A stretch of 64,000 nucleotides of DNA from Alphaproteobacteria bacterium (GTDB taxonomy: Bacteria; Pseudomonadota; Alphaproteobacteria; Micropepsales; Micropepsaceae), in the NCBI GenBank assembly GCA_017308475.1, contig JAFKEU010000005.1, forward strand, positions 434,001 to 498,000, written 5' to 3'. Under the pieces are notes generated by a model. It was not told where the DNA came from, did no database searches, and worked only from the letters and a program-made list of their open reading frames with translations. The first letter of the stretch is position 1; every line of letters begins with the position of its first letter. The position numbers and the translations under genes were made by a program. Below are positions 1 through 8,367 of the stretch, piece by piece.

Positions 1-34
1 ATGCTCAAGGAATAATCACGATTGGAGCAAAATT

Positions 35-1285
35 GTGAGCGAGGACCGATCAGCGAACGCTCCAGCCCGAAATGTCGACGTCATCATCGCGGGCGGCGGT
101 CTGGTGGGACTTCCCCTTGGAATTGCGCTGGCACGGGGTGGGCTGAGGGTGGCCGTGGCCGATGTCGCCCCTCCCGCCCGGGTGCTCGAACCGCGCTTCG
201 ACGGCCGGGTTTCGGCCCTGGCCTATGCCAGCGTGCGCATGCTGGCGGCGCTGGGGGTATGGCAGCATCTGGCCCATGCCCAGCCCATCCATGAAATCCT
301 GGTGACCGACGGCGCCATCGGCCGGGCACCCTCGCCCTTCTCGCTGCATTTCGATTCATCAGAGGTGGGGACCGGCGCGCTCGGCCATATCGTCGAGAAC
401 CGCCACATCCGCCTGGCGCTCTATGAGGCGGTGGCCGCCACGGCGAACCTTGCGCTGATTGCCCCCAATGCGGTGAGGAACGTCACGGTGGAAGCCGGCA
501 GCGCTGTCGCCACCCTGGGCGACGGCCAGGCCATTGCCGCGCCGCTGGTCATCGCCGCCGACGGGCGCGCCAGCCCGCTGCGCGAGCAGGCAGGCATCGG
601 CAAGGTGGGCTGGTCCTATCCCCAGACCGGTATCGTGGCGACCGTCGAACACGAAAAGCCGCATAATGGCGTGGCATACGAACATTTCCTGCCGTCGGGG
701 CCGTTTGCGATCTTGCCGTTGCCGGGCAACCGGTCCTCGCTGGTATGGACCGAGACGAAGACAAAAGCGCCGGGCCTGCTGGCGCTGGACGAGGCGGGCT
801 TCAACGCCGAACTGGCGCGCCGCTTCGGCGACCATCTGGGCGCCACCAAAGCCGATGGGCCGCGCTGGTCCTATCCGCTCTCCTTCCATATCGCCCGCGA
901 TTTCGTGCGGCCGCGTTTTGCGCTGGCGGGCGATGCCGCGCACGGTATCCATCCCATCGCGGGGCAGGGGCTCAACCTGGGCCTGAAGGATGCCGCCGCC
1001 CTGGCCGAAGTGCTGCTGGATGCGGCGCGGCTGGGCCAGGATATCGGCGCGCTGGATGTGCTCAAGCGCTATGAGCGCTGGCGGCGGTTTGACAGCTTTA
1101 CGCTTGCGGCTTCGACCGACGCGCTGAACCGTCTCTTCTCCAACGACATCGCGCCCATCCGCGCCATTCGCGACCTGGGGCTGGGCATCGTGGACTCCAT
1201 CGGTCCGGCGCGGCGCTTCTTCATGCGCCATGCCGGCGGCGATGTGGGCAAGCTGCCCCGATTGATGAAGGGCGAAGCGGCCTAG
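35..1285 (+). CDS. UbiH/UbiF-family FAD-dependent ubiquinone-ring hydroxylase
   Basis: A 416-aa flavoprotein monooxygenase of the UbiH/UbiF/Coq6 family, whose members hydroxylate the ubiquinone precursor ring at the inner membrane using FAD and O2. The N-terminal dinucleotide fold GGGLVG is at residues 20-25, a 'VIAADG' DG motif lies near residue 180, and the FAD-ribityl motif GDAAHGIHPIAGQGLNLGL is near residue 300. Length matches the family (about 400 aa). The start is a GTG preceded by GGAG eight bases upstream; no in-frame ATG is better placed. Which ring carbon is hydroxylated cannot be told, because alphaproteobacteria use several paralogues (UbiH, UbiF, UbiL, UbiM). The stop overlaps the stop of a small antisense gene. 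Confidence 0.9.
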   Translation: MSEDRSANAPARNVDVIIAGGGLVGLPLGIALARGGLRVAVADVAPPARVLEPRFDGRVSALAYASVRMLAALGVWQHLAHAQPIHEILVTDGAIGRAPSPFSLHFDSSEVGTGALGHIVENRHIRLALYEAVAATANLALIAPNAVRNVTVEAGSAVATLGDGQAIAAPLVIAADGRASPLREQAGIGKVGWSYPQTGIVATVEHEKPHNGVAYEHFLPSGPFAILPLPGNRSSLVWTETKTKAPGLLALDEAGFNAELARRFGDHLGATKADGPRWSYPLSFHIARDFVRPRFALAGDAAHGIHPIAGQGLNLGLKDAAALAEVLLDAARLGQDIGALDVLKRYERWRRFDSFTLAASTDALNRLFSNDIAPIRAIRDLGLGIVDSIGPARRFFMRHAGGDVGKLPRLMKGEAA

Positions 1286-1422
1286 CCCTTCAGCCGCCGT
1301 AGGATTCGCAAGAATTCGCCAACTCCAAAACGCTTCGACGCGCCGGACTTCCTACGGGCCATAATGGCTCTCTCGAATTCCGCTTTGGTATAGATTTCGC
1401 GGTTGGGCTTAACGAATTTCAT
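1282..1422 (-). CDS. small basic hypothetical protein, 46 aa
   Basis: A short reading frame convergent with the UbiH-family gene, overlapping its stop codon by three bases. It begins MKFVKPNREIYTKAEFER, and the predicted 46-aa product is very basic (many Lys/Arg) and ends RILRRLKG. An AAGGA ribosome-binding sequence sits eight bases before the ATG, which is the main reason to believe it is translated. The DNA is AT-richer than its neighbours at the 5' end. I do not recognise the family. The charge suggests nucleic-acid or ribosome binding, but that is only inference. Confidence 0.5.
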   Translation of the reverse strand: MKFVKPNREIYTKAEFERAIMARRKSGASKRFGVGEFLRILRRLKG

Positions 1423-1530
1423 TTTGAAAATTCCTTAAATAATAAGAGGCGGACCTAAGTTCACAACCTTTGTTGTTCAAGTCTTCGCCTGCTCGCCAGG
1501 TGGGGAATTTGACTGTCCAAAAACCCAACT

Positions 1531-1617
1531 GTCATGGCCCACTTTACGTGGGCCATCCAGGGCAACATGCGCCGGCGCCTGGCGGCTCTGGATGGCCCGG
1601 GCGAGCCGGGCCATGAC
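1531..1617. repeat. intergenic four-arm palindromic element
   Basis: Four arms ATGGCCC (1534), GGGCCAT (1550), ATGGCCC (1592) and GGGCCAT (1608) are arranged so that the RNA or single strand can fold either as two side-by-side hairpins (1534:1550 and 1592:1608) or as one nested structure, in which GGGCCATCCAG (1550-1560) pairs with CTGGATGGCCC (1588-1598) inside an outer GTCATGGCCC/GGGCCATGAC stem. It lies between the 46-aa gene and the minus-strand membrane-protein operon, so it may also end transcription of that operon. Confidence 0.6.
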
Positions 1618-1624
1618 ATAGAAA

Positions 1625-1909
1625 CTAAGACGGCGCTCCTGCCCGCAGGATCATCGCCGCCGCCAGGCTCGCGCCCACCGCGCCCGCCAGCGCAGAGGTC
1701 GCCAGCGGCACGGCGATACCGCCACTAGTGAAGAAGGGAAGCTGCACCAGAGCGGTGAAGGTAAAAGCAACGGCACCGCCCATCGCGCCGGCCAGCGCCA
1801 CACGCCGTGCCCTTGCTGCCGGCACGCGCGCCAGCGCCACCATAAAGGCCAGCACGCCAAGCGCGGCGCCCGCGCCCAGGCCCAGCAGCACTATCATCAG
1901 CACGTTCAT
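1625..1909 (-). CDS. small hydrophobic membrane protein
   Basis: A 94-aa protein that is almost entirely hydrophobic, with three predicted transmembrane segments (about residues 2-26, 39-58 and 66-90) separated by a short basic loop AARARR. It is the last gene of a minus-strand operon with zapE and the 138-aa gene; only one base separates its ATG from the upstream stop, implying translational coupling. No catalytic motif is visible and I do not recognise the family. Confidence 0.7.
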   Translation of the reverse strand: MNVLMIVLLGLGAGAALGVLAFMVALARVPAARARRVALAGAMGGAVAFTFTALVQLPFFTSGGIAVPLATSALAGAVGASLAAAMILRAGAPS

Positions 1910-1910
1910 C

Positions 1911-2327
1911 TCAATGGATCGTCCGCTTCCAGCGCGCGCTGGCGCGTTCGCGCGCCGACAGCGGCGAGCGCGGGCCGGATTCGCTCCGCGCCATCAGGGC
2001 GGCGGGCAGCTCGTCATAGAATCGCCGCGCCACCACGCCGACGCGGCGGGCGCGCATTTCCTCTGCCTCGTTGCGGGTGGCAAAGGCTTCGGCCTCGAAG
2101 ATGTAATGGGTAACGCTGCCCACCCTGACCTCCTGAACCTCCTCCACCTGCTCGTCGGCCACTTCCAGGGCGTGGCGGATATGGGCGTTGGCATCCTGCT
2201 TGTCGCGGAATTCCCGCTCGATGCGCGCGACATTCTCGGCATCGAACTTCTTCAGCCGCGGCAGGGCAAACTTGTAAAACAGAAGGCAGGCCAGCACGAA
2301 AGCGCAGGCCCAGTACACGCTGGTCAT
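1911..2327 (-). CDS. membrane-anchored hypothetical protein
   Basis: A 138-aa protein with one N-terminal transmembrane helix (residues about 3-20) followed by a charged, probably helical cytoplasmic region rich in Glu and Arg, including a possible coiled coil at residues 28-65 (many Glu/Asp/Arg). Its ATG overlaps the zapE stop in an ATGA arrangement, so the two are co-translated. A role next to the division-linked ATPase ZapE is possible from context only. The family is not recognised. Confidence 0.7.
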   Translation of the reverse strand: MTSVYWACAFVLACLLFYKFALPRLKKFDAENVARIEREFRDKQDANAHIRHALEVADEQVEEVQEVRVGSVTHYIFEAEAFATRNEAEEMRARRVGVVARRFYDELPAALMARSESGPRSPLSARERASARWKRTIH

Positions 2328-3415
2328 GAAAGCCCGTGAATTCCGTGTCCCCGCCTCAGATAATCCTCGCCCTGCATTTCGGCAAGGCGGGAGACGGTGC
2401 GCTGGAAAACATCCGCGCCATCCCCTTGCGGATACAGGCCGGCCGGCGGGGCGGCGGCGCTGGCGATCAGCTTGACCCCCTCGTCATACAGCGTGTCGAT
2501 CAGCAGGATGAAGCGCCGCGCCGCGTTGCGCATGTCCGGCGTCATCTGGGGCACGTGATCGATCAGCACGGTGTGGAAATCCCGCGCGAGCGCCAGGTAG
2601 TCGGCCGCGCCCAGCGGCTCTTCGCACAGTTCCGCAAAGCTGAAGCGCGCCACGCCCCTGGCCGCCTGCGGCACCACCAGCTTGCGGCCCAGCACGGTCA
2701 GGATTACCGGCCGGCCGGCGCGCGTGCCGGTCAGGCGATGCCACGCGCCGTTCATCGCCGCTTCGGCTTCATCGGACAGCGGCGCCATCCAGGTCCTGAT
2801 GCCCGTCAGTGCTCCGGTTTGCAGGCGGTAATCGGTCGGCCCGTTCAGCGCCACCACCTCCAGGTGCTGCCGGATCTCGGCAATGAAGGGCATGAAAAGC
2901 GGCCGGTTCAGGCCGCCCTCATAAAGACGCTCGGGCTCGATGTTGCTGGTCGCCACGATGGTCACCTTCCGGGCGAACAGCGCTTCGAACAGCCGGCCCA
3001 GGATCATGGCGTCGGCCACGTCGGTCACCTGGAATTCGTCGAAGCACAGAAGCCGCGCGCCATCCGCCAGTTCGCGCGCCACCGGGCCGATGGGATCGGC
3101 GGTGCCCGCGCGCCGGCGCATCGCATGGATGCGCGCATGAACGTCGACCATGAAGCTGTTGAAGTGGGCGCGGCGCTTCTGTTCCACCGGCACCCCGCCA
3201 AAGAACAGGTCCATCAGCATGGTCTTGCCGCGGCCCACATCGCCCCAGATGTAAAGCCCGCGCGGGACCGGTCGGGGGAACGGCAGAAAGCCCGGCTTCT
3301 GTGTCAGCGCGCGTGCAAGCTGTTCCAGCTTTTCGGCGGCGGCTTCCTGGGCGGCGTCGGGCTTCAGCTCGCCCTTCGCCACCGCCTGCCGATAGGCTTC
3401 CAGCATTTGCGGCAT
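2324..3415 (-). CDS. zapE: ZapE/AFG1-family cell division ATPase
   Basis: A 363-aa AAA-like ATPase of the ZapE/AFG1 family. Family members bind membranes or mitochondrial/respiratory proteins; in E. coli ZapE modulates the Z-ring. The Walker A motif GDVGRGKT is at residues 58-65 and Walker B is LLCFDEFQVTD; the TSN sensor and the 'MPFI' segment typical of the family follow. The chosen ATG (MPQMLEAYRQ) gives the usual family N-terminus; the open frame continues 41 codons upstream but would overlap the DUF1330 gene. Followed by two small membrane protein genes in the same operon. Confidence 0.88.
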   Translation of the reverse strand: MPQMLEAYRQAVAKGELKPDAAQEAAAEKLEQLARALTQKPGFLPFPRPVPRGLYIWGDVGRGKTMLMDLFFGGVPVEQKRRAHFNSFMVDVHARIHAMRRRAGTADPIGPVARELADGARLLCFDEFQVTDVADAMILGRLFEALFARKVTIVATSNIEPERLYEGGLNRPLFMPFIAEIRQHLEVVALNGPTDYRLQTGALTGIRTWMAPLSDEAEAAMNGAWHRLTGTRAGRPVILTVLGRKLVVPQAARGVARFSFAELCEEPLGAADYLALARDFHTVLIDHVPQMTPDMRNAARRFILLIDTLYDEGVKLIASAAAPPAGLYPQGDGADVFQRTVSRLAEMQGEDYLRRGHGIHGLS

Positions 3416-3443
3416 GCCCCGCGGCCTGCTGCCCAGGCGCGGT

Positions 3444-3734
3444 CTACTCGGCGCCTTCGACAAGGATGAATTCGCCTTCGCTGACGGACTGGCGGATGGC
3501 GCGCGCCGCGGTGTATTCCGGCGAATGATAGCAGTCATGTGCGTCCTGCAGCGAAGGAAATTCGATCAGCACATTGCGGGCGCGGGCCTGGCCCTCCAGC
3601 ATCTCGGTCCTGCCGCCGCGCGCCAGGAATCTGGCGCCATGACGCTCGAAGGCCGGCTTGGCCGTCTCGACATATTTCTTGTAGGTCTCCGGGTCGCGCA
3701 CATCGACGCGGGCAATCCAATAGGCTTTCGGCAT
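3444..3734 (-). CDS. DUF1330 family protein
   Basis: A 96-aa dimeric alpha/beta-barrel-type protein of the DUF1330 family, recognised by its N-terminal MPKAYWIARVDVRDPETY and the 'FPS..DAHDCYHSPEY' segment near residue 65. The biochemical role of the family is unknown; relatives are EthD/ABM-like. A strong AAGGGGAAG ribosome-binding site precedes the ATG. It sits 14 bases after asd and 28 bases before zapE on the same strand, so all three may be one transcript. Confidence 0.85.
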   Translation of the reverse strand: MPKAYWIARVDVRDPETYKKYVETAKPAFERHGARFLARGGRTEMLEGQARARNVLIEFPSLQDAHDCYHSPEYTAARAIRQSVSEGEFILVEGAE

Positions 3735-3748
3735 CTTCTTCCCCTTCT

Positions 3749-4768
3749 TCAGGCTGCAGTCAGCAGCTTGCGGTTGACCAGGCTTTCGGCGATCTGCACC
3801 GCGTTCAATGCGGCGCCCTTGCGCAGGTTGTCGGACACGATCCACAGCATCAGGCCGTTCTCGACGCTGGGATCCTTGCGGATGCGGCTGACGAAGGTGG
3901 CATCCTCGCCCGCGCACTCGATGGGCGTGACATAGCCGCCGTCCTCGCGCTTGTCGACGACCAGCACGCCGGGCGCCGCGCGCAGTACTGCCCGCGCCTT
4001 CTCGGCGGTCAGGGGCTGTTCGCACTCGATCGACACCGCCTCGCTATGGCCCACAAAGACTGGCACGCGCACGCAGGTCGCGGCGACCTGGATGTCCGGG
4101 TCCAGAATCTTTTGCGTCTCCACCATCATCTTCCATTCCTCCCTGGTGAAGCCGGAATCCAGGAAGACGTCGATATGGGGAATGACGTTGAAAGCGATCT
4201 GCTTGGGAAATTCCTCCACCACCACCGGGTCGGCCACGAAAATGGCGCGGCTCTGGCGGAACAGTTCGTCCATCGCCTCGCGCCCGGCACCGGATACGGA
4301 CTGATAGGTCGACACCACCACCCGCTTGATGGTGAAGGCGTCGTGCAGCGGCTTCAGCGCGACAACAAGCTGGGCGGTGGAGCAGTTCGGATTTGCGATG
4401 ATGCCCCTCGGCCGTTCCAGCAACGCGTCCGCGTTGACTTCCGGCACCACCAGCGGCACCTGCCGGTCCATGCGCCAGGCGCTGGAATTGTCGATCACCA
4501 CACAGCCCTGGGCGGCGATCCTGGGTGCCCATTCCTTGGCGATGGCACCACCCGCGCTCATCAGGCAGATGTCGGTGCCCTTGAAATCGTAATAGTCCAG
4601 CGCCTTGACCTTCAGGGTGCCCTCGCCGAAGGAAACCTCGGTGCCGACCGAGCGGGTCGAGGCCAGCGCCGCCACCTCCGAACAGGGAAATTGCCGCTGC
4701 GCCAGAACATTCAGCATCTCGCGCCCGACATTGCCGGTCGCACCCACAACAGCAATTTTATAAGCCAA
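3749..4768 (-). CDS. asd: aspartate-semialdehyde dehydrogenase
   Basis: Makes L-aspartate-4-semialdehyde from aspartyl phosphate with NADPH, the branch point to lysine/diaminopimelate, threonine and methionine. The 339-aa product has the Rossmann motif GATGNVGREML at residues 9-19 and the catalytic cysteine in NPNCSTAQ (Cys129), and is of standard length. The start codon is TTG, preceded by GGGG; the only upstream in-frame codons run into a TGA, and the next Met (residue 19) would remove the nucleotide-binding motif, so TTG is forced. First gene of the asd-DUF1330-zapE minus-strand group. Confidence 0.95.
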   Translation of the reverse strand: MAYKIAVVGATGNVGREMLNVLAQRQFPCSEVAALASTRSVGTEVSFGEGTLKVKALDYYDFKGTDICLMSAGGAIAKEWAPRIAAQGCVVIDNSSAWRMDRQVPLVVPEVNADALLERPRGIIANPNCSTAQLVVALKPLHDAFTIKRVVVSTYQSVSGAGREAMDELFRQSRAIFVADPVVVEEFPKQIAFNVIPHIDVFLDSGFTREEWKMMVETQKILDPDIQVAATCVRVPVFVGHSEAVSIECEQPLTAEKARAVLRAAPGVLVVDKREDGGYVTPIECAGEDATFVSRIRKDPSVENGLMLWIVSDNLRKGAALNAVQIAESLVNRKLLTAA

Positions 4769-4879
4769 GCCGCAATCCCCTTGTCATGGCCACCGCGAAA
4801 GCGGAGCCCTGTCGACGGCCAGAGGAATACTAGAAGGGGCCCGGATCGGAAAGGTGACGCAAAGCCCTTTGGAGCCCGC

Positions 4880-5176
4880 TCACCGCCACTGCAAGCGGAT
4901 CATGGCGCCGCCGCTGTCCACCCCGCCGCGAAGCGCGGGCATGAACGGGTCGGACGAGGAAGTTCCGGTGTCGAACGCGTCCCACCGCCCGCCGTGGACG
5001 CCCAGCGACTGGGCCGCCTCGTCGGCATAGTTCATGGCATAGGCCGGCCGTTCCTTGCCGGCCATGATCGAGGCCATCTGGTGCTCGCTGGGAATGGCGG
5101 GGGCGTAGGCCGGAAACCGCTGCCGCGCCATGGCGGGGGTGGCACAAAGCAGGAGAACCGCGAAAAGGCGCCACAT
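4880..5176 (-). CDS. secreted hypothetical protein
   Basis: A 98-aa protein with a clear Sec signal peptide (MWRLFAVLLLCATPAMA, cleavage about residue 17) and a small polar mature part ending in an aromatic-containing IRLQWR, which could be a beta-strand or outer-membrane-type end. No Cys at the cleavage site, so not a lipoprotein. Divergent from the next gene with about 170 bases between starts. Function unknown. Confidence 0.65.
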   Translation of the reverse strand: MWRLFAVLLLCATPAMARQRFPAYAPAIPSEHQMASIMAGKERPAYAMNYADEAAQSLGVHGGRWDAFDTGTSSSDPFMPALRGGVDSGGAMIRLQWR

Positions 5177-5345
5177 GGCAGGGCCTCACCTTCCGTCAAT
5201 AAAACGCGCTGAAAGACACCTGTATCCCCGCAATCTTTGGCTAACTGACAATAAAGTTCCCTTGTTACAGAGACTTGGCGGGCAGGCGGCGATCCGGTTA
5301 TGGTTCTTTGCCCGGCCCCCGCCGGCCCCCTTGGAGAGGACAACC

Positions 5346-5942
5346 ATGACCGCATGCAAGCTGGGCGCCTGCCTGCTCGCCTTCAGCGTGGCCGCAACCA
5401 GCGCCGCCGAGGCGCGCGGGTGCGCCTCGTCGGCGGAAGTCTCCGCCATCCAGATATCCGCCGTGCAGCAGGAACTGACCGACGCCGCGCTGGCCTGCGG
5501 CCCGCGCGAGGTGGCCCTGTTCAACCGCTTCCAGACCGTGTTCGGTCCTGAACTGCGCAAGTCCGACGCGCTGATGCTGCGCATGTTCAAGCGGCTCAAG
5601 GGCGTCGCGGCCGGCAACGCTGCCTACGACTCCTACAAGACGCGCGCCATCGCCCATGCCGAGCAGCGCCGCACCAAGCCTGGCGCGCATGACAATTTCT
5701 GCAAGACCGCCGATGTGGTTTTCGCCGCGGCGCTGGCCCCCGACAAGCCGATGCTGGGTGATCTGGTGTCCGGCATCGAGGTGAAGGAAGCTTCGCCCGT
5801 CGATGCCTGCGAAATCCGCGTTGCGGTCACGCTGGAAGGGGTGAAGTCGGGCGCCGAGGTCGTGCCCACCCCGCGTCCGGCCCTGCCCGGCGATCCCCCG
5901 GCGGAAAGCGGCACGCAACCCGCTGTGCGGCTGCTGCAGTAG
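5346..5942 (+). CDS. secreted hypothetical protein
   Basis: A 198-aa exported protein: signal peptide MTACKLGACLLAFSVAATSAAEA, then a helical region with four Cys (CASS, ACGPRE, NFCKT, DACEI) that could form two disulfides, and a proline-rich C-terminus. The ATG was chosen because it follows GGAGAGGAC and starts a good signal peptide, though the frame is open further upstream. I do not recognise the family. It is followed by a good intrinsic terminator. Confidence 0.7.
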   Translation: MTACKLGACLLAFSVAATSAAEARGCASSAEVSAIQISAVQQELTDAALACGPREVALFNRFQTVFGPELRKSDALMLRMFKRLKGVAAGNAAYDSYKTRAIAHAEQRRTKPGAHDNFCKTADVVFAAALAPDKPMLGDLVSGIEVKEASPVDACEIRVAVTLEGVKSGAEVVPTPRPALPGDPPAESGTQPAVRLLQ

Positions 5943-5967
5943 CAGGGGACGCAATTTCCAAAGGCCG

Positions 5968-5994
5968 GGCCGGAAGGTCCGGCCTTTTCGTTTT
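5968..5994 (+). terminator. intrinsic terminator after the secreted 198-aa protein
   Basis: A perfect 7-bp stem GGCCGGA/TCCGGCC with a 3-base loop, followed directly by TTTTCGTTTT. Confidence 0.8.
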
Positions 5995-6008
5995 GAAGCC
6001 GCGCGGAC

Positions 6009-6042
6009 AAAAGAAAAGGGCCGGTCTTTCGACCGGCCCTTT
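6009..6042 (-). terminator. intrinsic terminator of the ompA-like gene
   Basis: A 12-bp perfect stem AAAGGGCCGGTC / GACCGGCCCTTT with loop TTTC. Read on the minus strand it is followed by TTTTCTTTT, so it ends the porin transcript; the plus strand side also has a short T-run. Confidence 0.8.
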
Positions 6043-6062
6043 CCCGTTTCATTGGGCTGCCG

Positions 6063-7115
6063 TCAGCCGCCCAGATCGATGACAGCGCGACGGTTCTTGG
6101 GCTCGCGCACGCCCGGCCCGGTCGGAACCAGCGGGTCGTGGAAGCTCTTGCCCTCGATCGCGATCGAGTCGGCGGTCAGACCCTGACGCACCATCTCGTC
6201 CTTCACGGACTGGGCGCGGCGGACCGACAGCGCCTGGTTGTAGCGGTCCGAACCGACGGTGTCGGTGTGGCCGGTGACCATGACGCGGACCGAACCCAGC
6301 GTCTTGGCCGCGGCGACAGCCTCGGTAACCGTCTGCTGCGCTTCCGTGGTGAGGTCCGACTTATCGAAGTCGAAGAAGACGATGTACGTCTTCGCCGGCG
6401 GAGGCGGAGGCGGCGGGGGAGGCGGCGGCGGAGGCGGCGGCGGGGGAGGCGGCGGCGGCGGAGGCGGTGGCGGCGGGGGTGCCGGCGGGGTCATGTACCA
6501 GCGCACGCCGAACATCGCGACCTGCTCGGCCGCATTGTCCACATGCCAGGAGCTGACGCCGGGCAGCGACGCGCGATAGGTGTCGTTGACCTCGTTGCTG
6601 CGATAGCGGTATTCGCCGAACAGGTCCATGTCGGGCGCAACGGCATAGCTCAGGCCGATGATGCCCTGCCACTGGAAGCCCATCGGGGCGCCATCCAGCA
6701 ACCAGTAGTTGGGTTGGGCGTGCAGGTTGGCGATACCCACGCCGGCACCGCCACCCAGGGTCAGCTTCCACTGGTCCGACAGCGGGATGTCATAGAGGAC
6801 ATTGACCATGTCGGCCCAGTTGCTCGAATAGGCGTTGACCGTGCTGCCCCAGGCAGTCCCGGAATGCTCGGAGAAGCTGACTTCGTTCTCGATGCGCCAG
6901 TTGTTGCCGAACGAGTAGCCGATCGAGGCAACGCCGGCCCAGCCTTCCAGGGACGTCATGTTCAGGTTGGTGCCGCCGGGATTGGACGTCGCAGTGATGT
7001 CTTCCCCGTGGCTGTAGCCGGCTCCAAGACCCAGGTACCAACCCTCTGCGGCCATTGCCGGCGCGCTGAATGCCGTGGCGGCAACAGTCGCCAGAGCGAG
7101 CAAGCGAAGCTTCAT
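6063..7115 (-). CDS. OmpA-family outer membrane protein with polyproline linker
   Basis: A 350-aa outer membrane protein that links the envelope to peptidoglycan. Signal peptide MKLRLLALATVAATAFSAPAMA (22 aa), then an eight-stranded-type beta-barrel (about residues 23-215, starting EGWYLGLGAGYSHGED), a linker of about 28 consecutive prolines, and a C-terminal OmpA domain with FFDFDKSDLT and the peptidoglycan-binding TGHTDTVGSDRYNQALSVRR motif. The ATG follows a GAGGG ribosome-binding site; the open frame extends upstream but would destroy the signal peptide. Probably highly expressed and monocistronic, with its own terminator. Confidence 0.92.
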   Translation of the reverse strand: MKLRLLALATVAATAFSAPAMAAEGWYLGLGAGYSHGEDITATSNPGGTNLNMTSLEGWAGVASIGYSFGNNWRIENEVSFSEHSGTAWGSTVNAYSSNWADMVNVLYDIPLSDQWKLTLGGGAGVGIANLHAQPNYWLLDGAPMGFQWQGIIGLSYAVAPDMDLFGEYRYRSNEVNDTYRASLPGVSSWHVDNAAEQVAMFGVRWYMTPPAPPPPPPPPPPPPPPPPPPPPPPPPPPPPAKTYIVFFDFDKSDLTTEAQQTVTEAVAAAKTLGSVRVMVTGHTDTVGSDRYNQALSVRRAQSVKDEMVRQGLTADSIAIEGKSFHDPLVPTGPGVREPKNRRAVIDLGG

Positions 7116-7413
7116 TTTTCTACCCTCGTTGAAAATCACGGCGGGGGCAGTTCCCCCCGTCTGTTCGTCAGAAACTATGTGGCGTTTATAACGGCGATCC
7201 CCCGGAAAGTCTCCACGACAGGTGCTGCTTTGCGGAATCCGGTTGTATTTTGCCGGGGTTTTAGCAGTTACGTGTGACTGCGGCGCAACATGTAAACAGG
7301 GAAATGATCCCGTATTACCAATCCGTGCCACAATTCGGCCATTGGTGCGCCAGGCTCCATTATTTCCGTTTTCTGACAAAGTGTTGTGCCTGCTGCCCCG
7401 GCCGGAGTTCCGC

Positions 7414-8268
7414 ATGACCCAAACATCGCTTCAGAAACTTCTGTCCCTTCTGGATCTGGAGAAGATCGAGGAGAACATCTTTCGCGGCACGTCGGCCGAC
7501 CACCGGGTCCAGCGGGTGTTCGGCGGCCAGGTCCTGGGCCAGGCGCTGGTTGCGGCCACCCGCACGGTCGATCCGGCGCGGCTTTGCCACTCCCTTCATG
7601 CCTATTTCCTCCGGCCGGGCAATCCGGGCCGGCCGATCCTTTATCAGGTCGACCGCAGCCGGGACGGTGCCAGCTTCACCGCCCGCCGGGTGGTGGCCAT
7701 CCAGAACGGGGCGCCCATCTTCACCCTGGCAGCCTCGTTCCAGGTGGTCGAGGCGGGCTATGAGCACCAGGCGTCCATGCCCGAAGTCCTGCCGCCCGAG
7801 GTGCTGGAGGACGAGCAGCAGGTTCTGCTGCGCGATCCGGGCCTGTCGGCAGAGACGCGCGACTGGGTGGCGCGCGAGCGCCCGTTCGAGATCCGGGCTC
7901 CGGTCAGCCGCGGCTTGGGTGACCGGCAGCCGCGCCCGCCGGTGGACTATCTGTGGTTGCGCGCGCGCGGGACGCTGCCGGACGATCCGGCCATCCACCG
8001 GGGCGTGCTTGCGTTCGTCTCGGACATGACCCTGCTGGATACCGCGCTCCTGCCGCACGGCAAGAGCATCTTCTCCAACGTCCAGGTGGCCAGCCTGGAC
8101 CATGCGATGTGGTTTCACCGTGCCTTCCGGGTCGATGAATGGCTTCTCTACGCCCAGGACAGCCCCAGCGCCTCGGGAGCGCGCGGCTTCAACCGCGGCG
8201 CCATCTTCACGCGGGACGGCACGCTCGTCGCTTCGGTCGCGCAGGAAGGGCTCATAAGACCAAGATAA
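7414..8268 (+). CDS. tesB: acyl-CoA thioesterase II
   Basis: A 284-aa double-hotdog thioesterase that hydrolyses medium and long acyl-CoAs to free acid and CoA. Recognisable landmarks are the N-terminal FRGTSADHRVQRVFGGQVLGQAL segment (about residues 24-46), HSLHAYFLRPG, the catalytic aspartate in FVSDMTLLDTAL and the C-terminal ARGFNRGAIFTRDGTLVASV. Length is normal for TesB. The chosen ATG gives the family N-terminus; the frame continues upstream without support. Divergent from the porin gene. Confidence 0.95.
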   Translation: MTQTSLQKLLSLLDLEKIEENIFRGTSADHRVQRVFGGQVLGQALVAATRTVDPARLCHSLHAYFLRPGNPGRPILYQVDRSRDGASFTARRVVAIQNGAPIFTLAASFQVVEAGYEHQASMPEVLPPEVLEDEQQVLLRDPGLSAETRDWVARERPFEIRAPVSRGLGDRQPRPPVDYLWLRARGTLPDDPAIHRGVLAFVSDMTLLDTALLPHGKSIFSNVQVASLDHAMWFHRAFRVDEWLLYAQDSPSASGARGFNRGAIFTRDGTLVASVAQEGLIRPR

Positions 8269-8359
8269 CCCCCTCCGGTTTCAGCTTGCGCTCACCTCCC
8301 AAGAGGTCGGTTTCGCACGCAGACTTCCTCCCCCTTCGGCGCTGAAGCCGGAGGGGGTT
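8267..8359. repeat. long inverted repeat between convergent genes (likely bidirectional terminator)
   Basis: Arms AACCCCCTCCGG+TTTCAGC (8267-8285) and GCTGAAG+CCGGAGGGGGTT (8341-8359) are almost perfectly complementary over 19 bases, with a 55-base internal part. The left arm overlaps the tesB stop codon and the right arm ends just before the TadE-like gene. It shares the (A)CCCCTCC core with the elements near 34.75 kb and inside dnaX. Confidence 0.65.
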
Positions 8360-8367
8360 GACTTAAA

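Noticed and set aside
6259-6579. ORF with polyglycine opposite the porin
   Set aside because: It is the antisense shadow of the proline linker.
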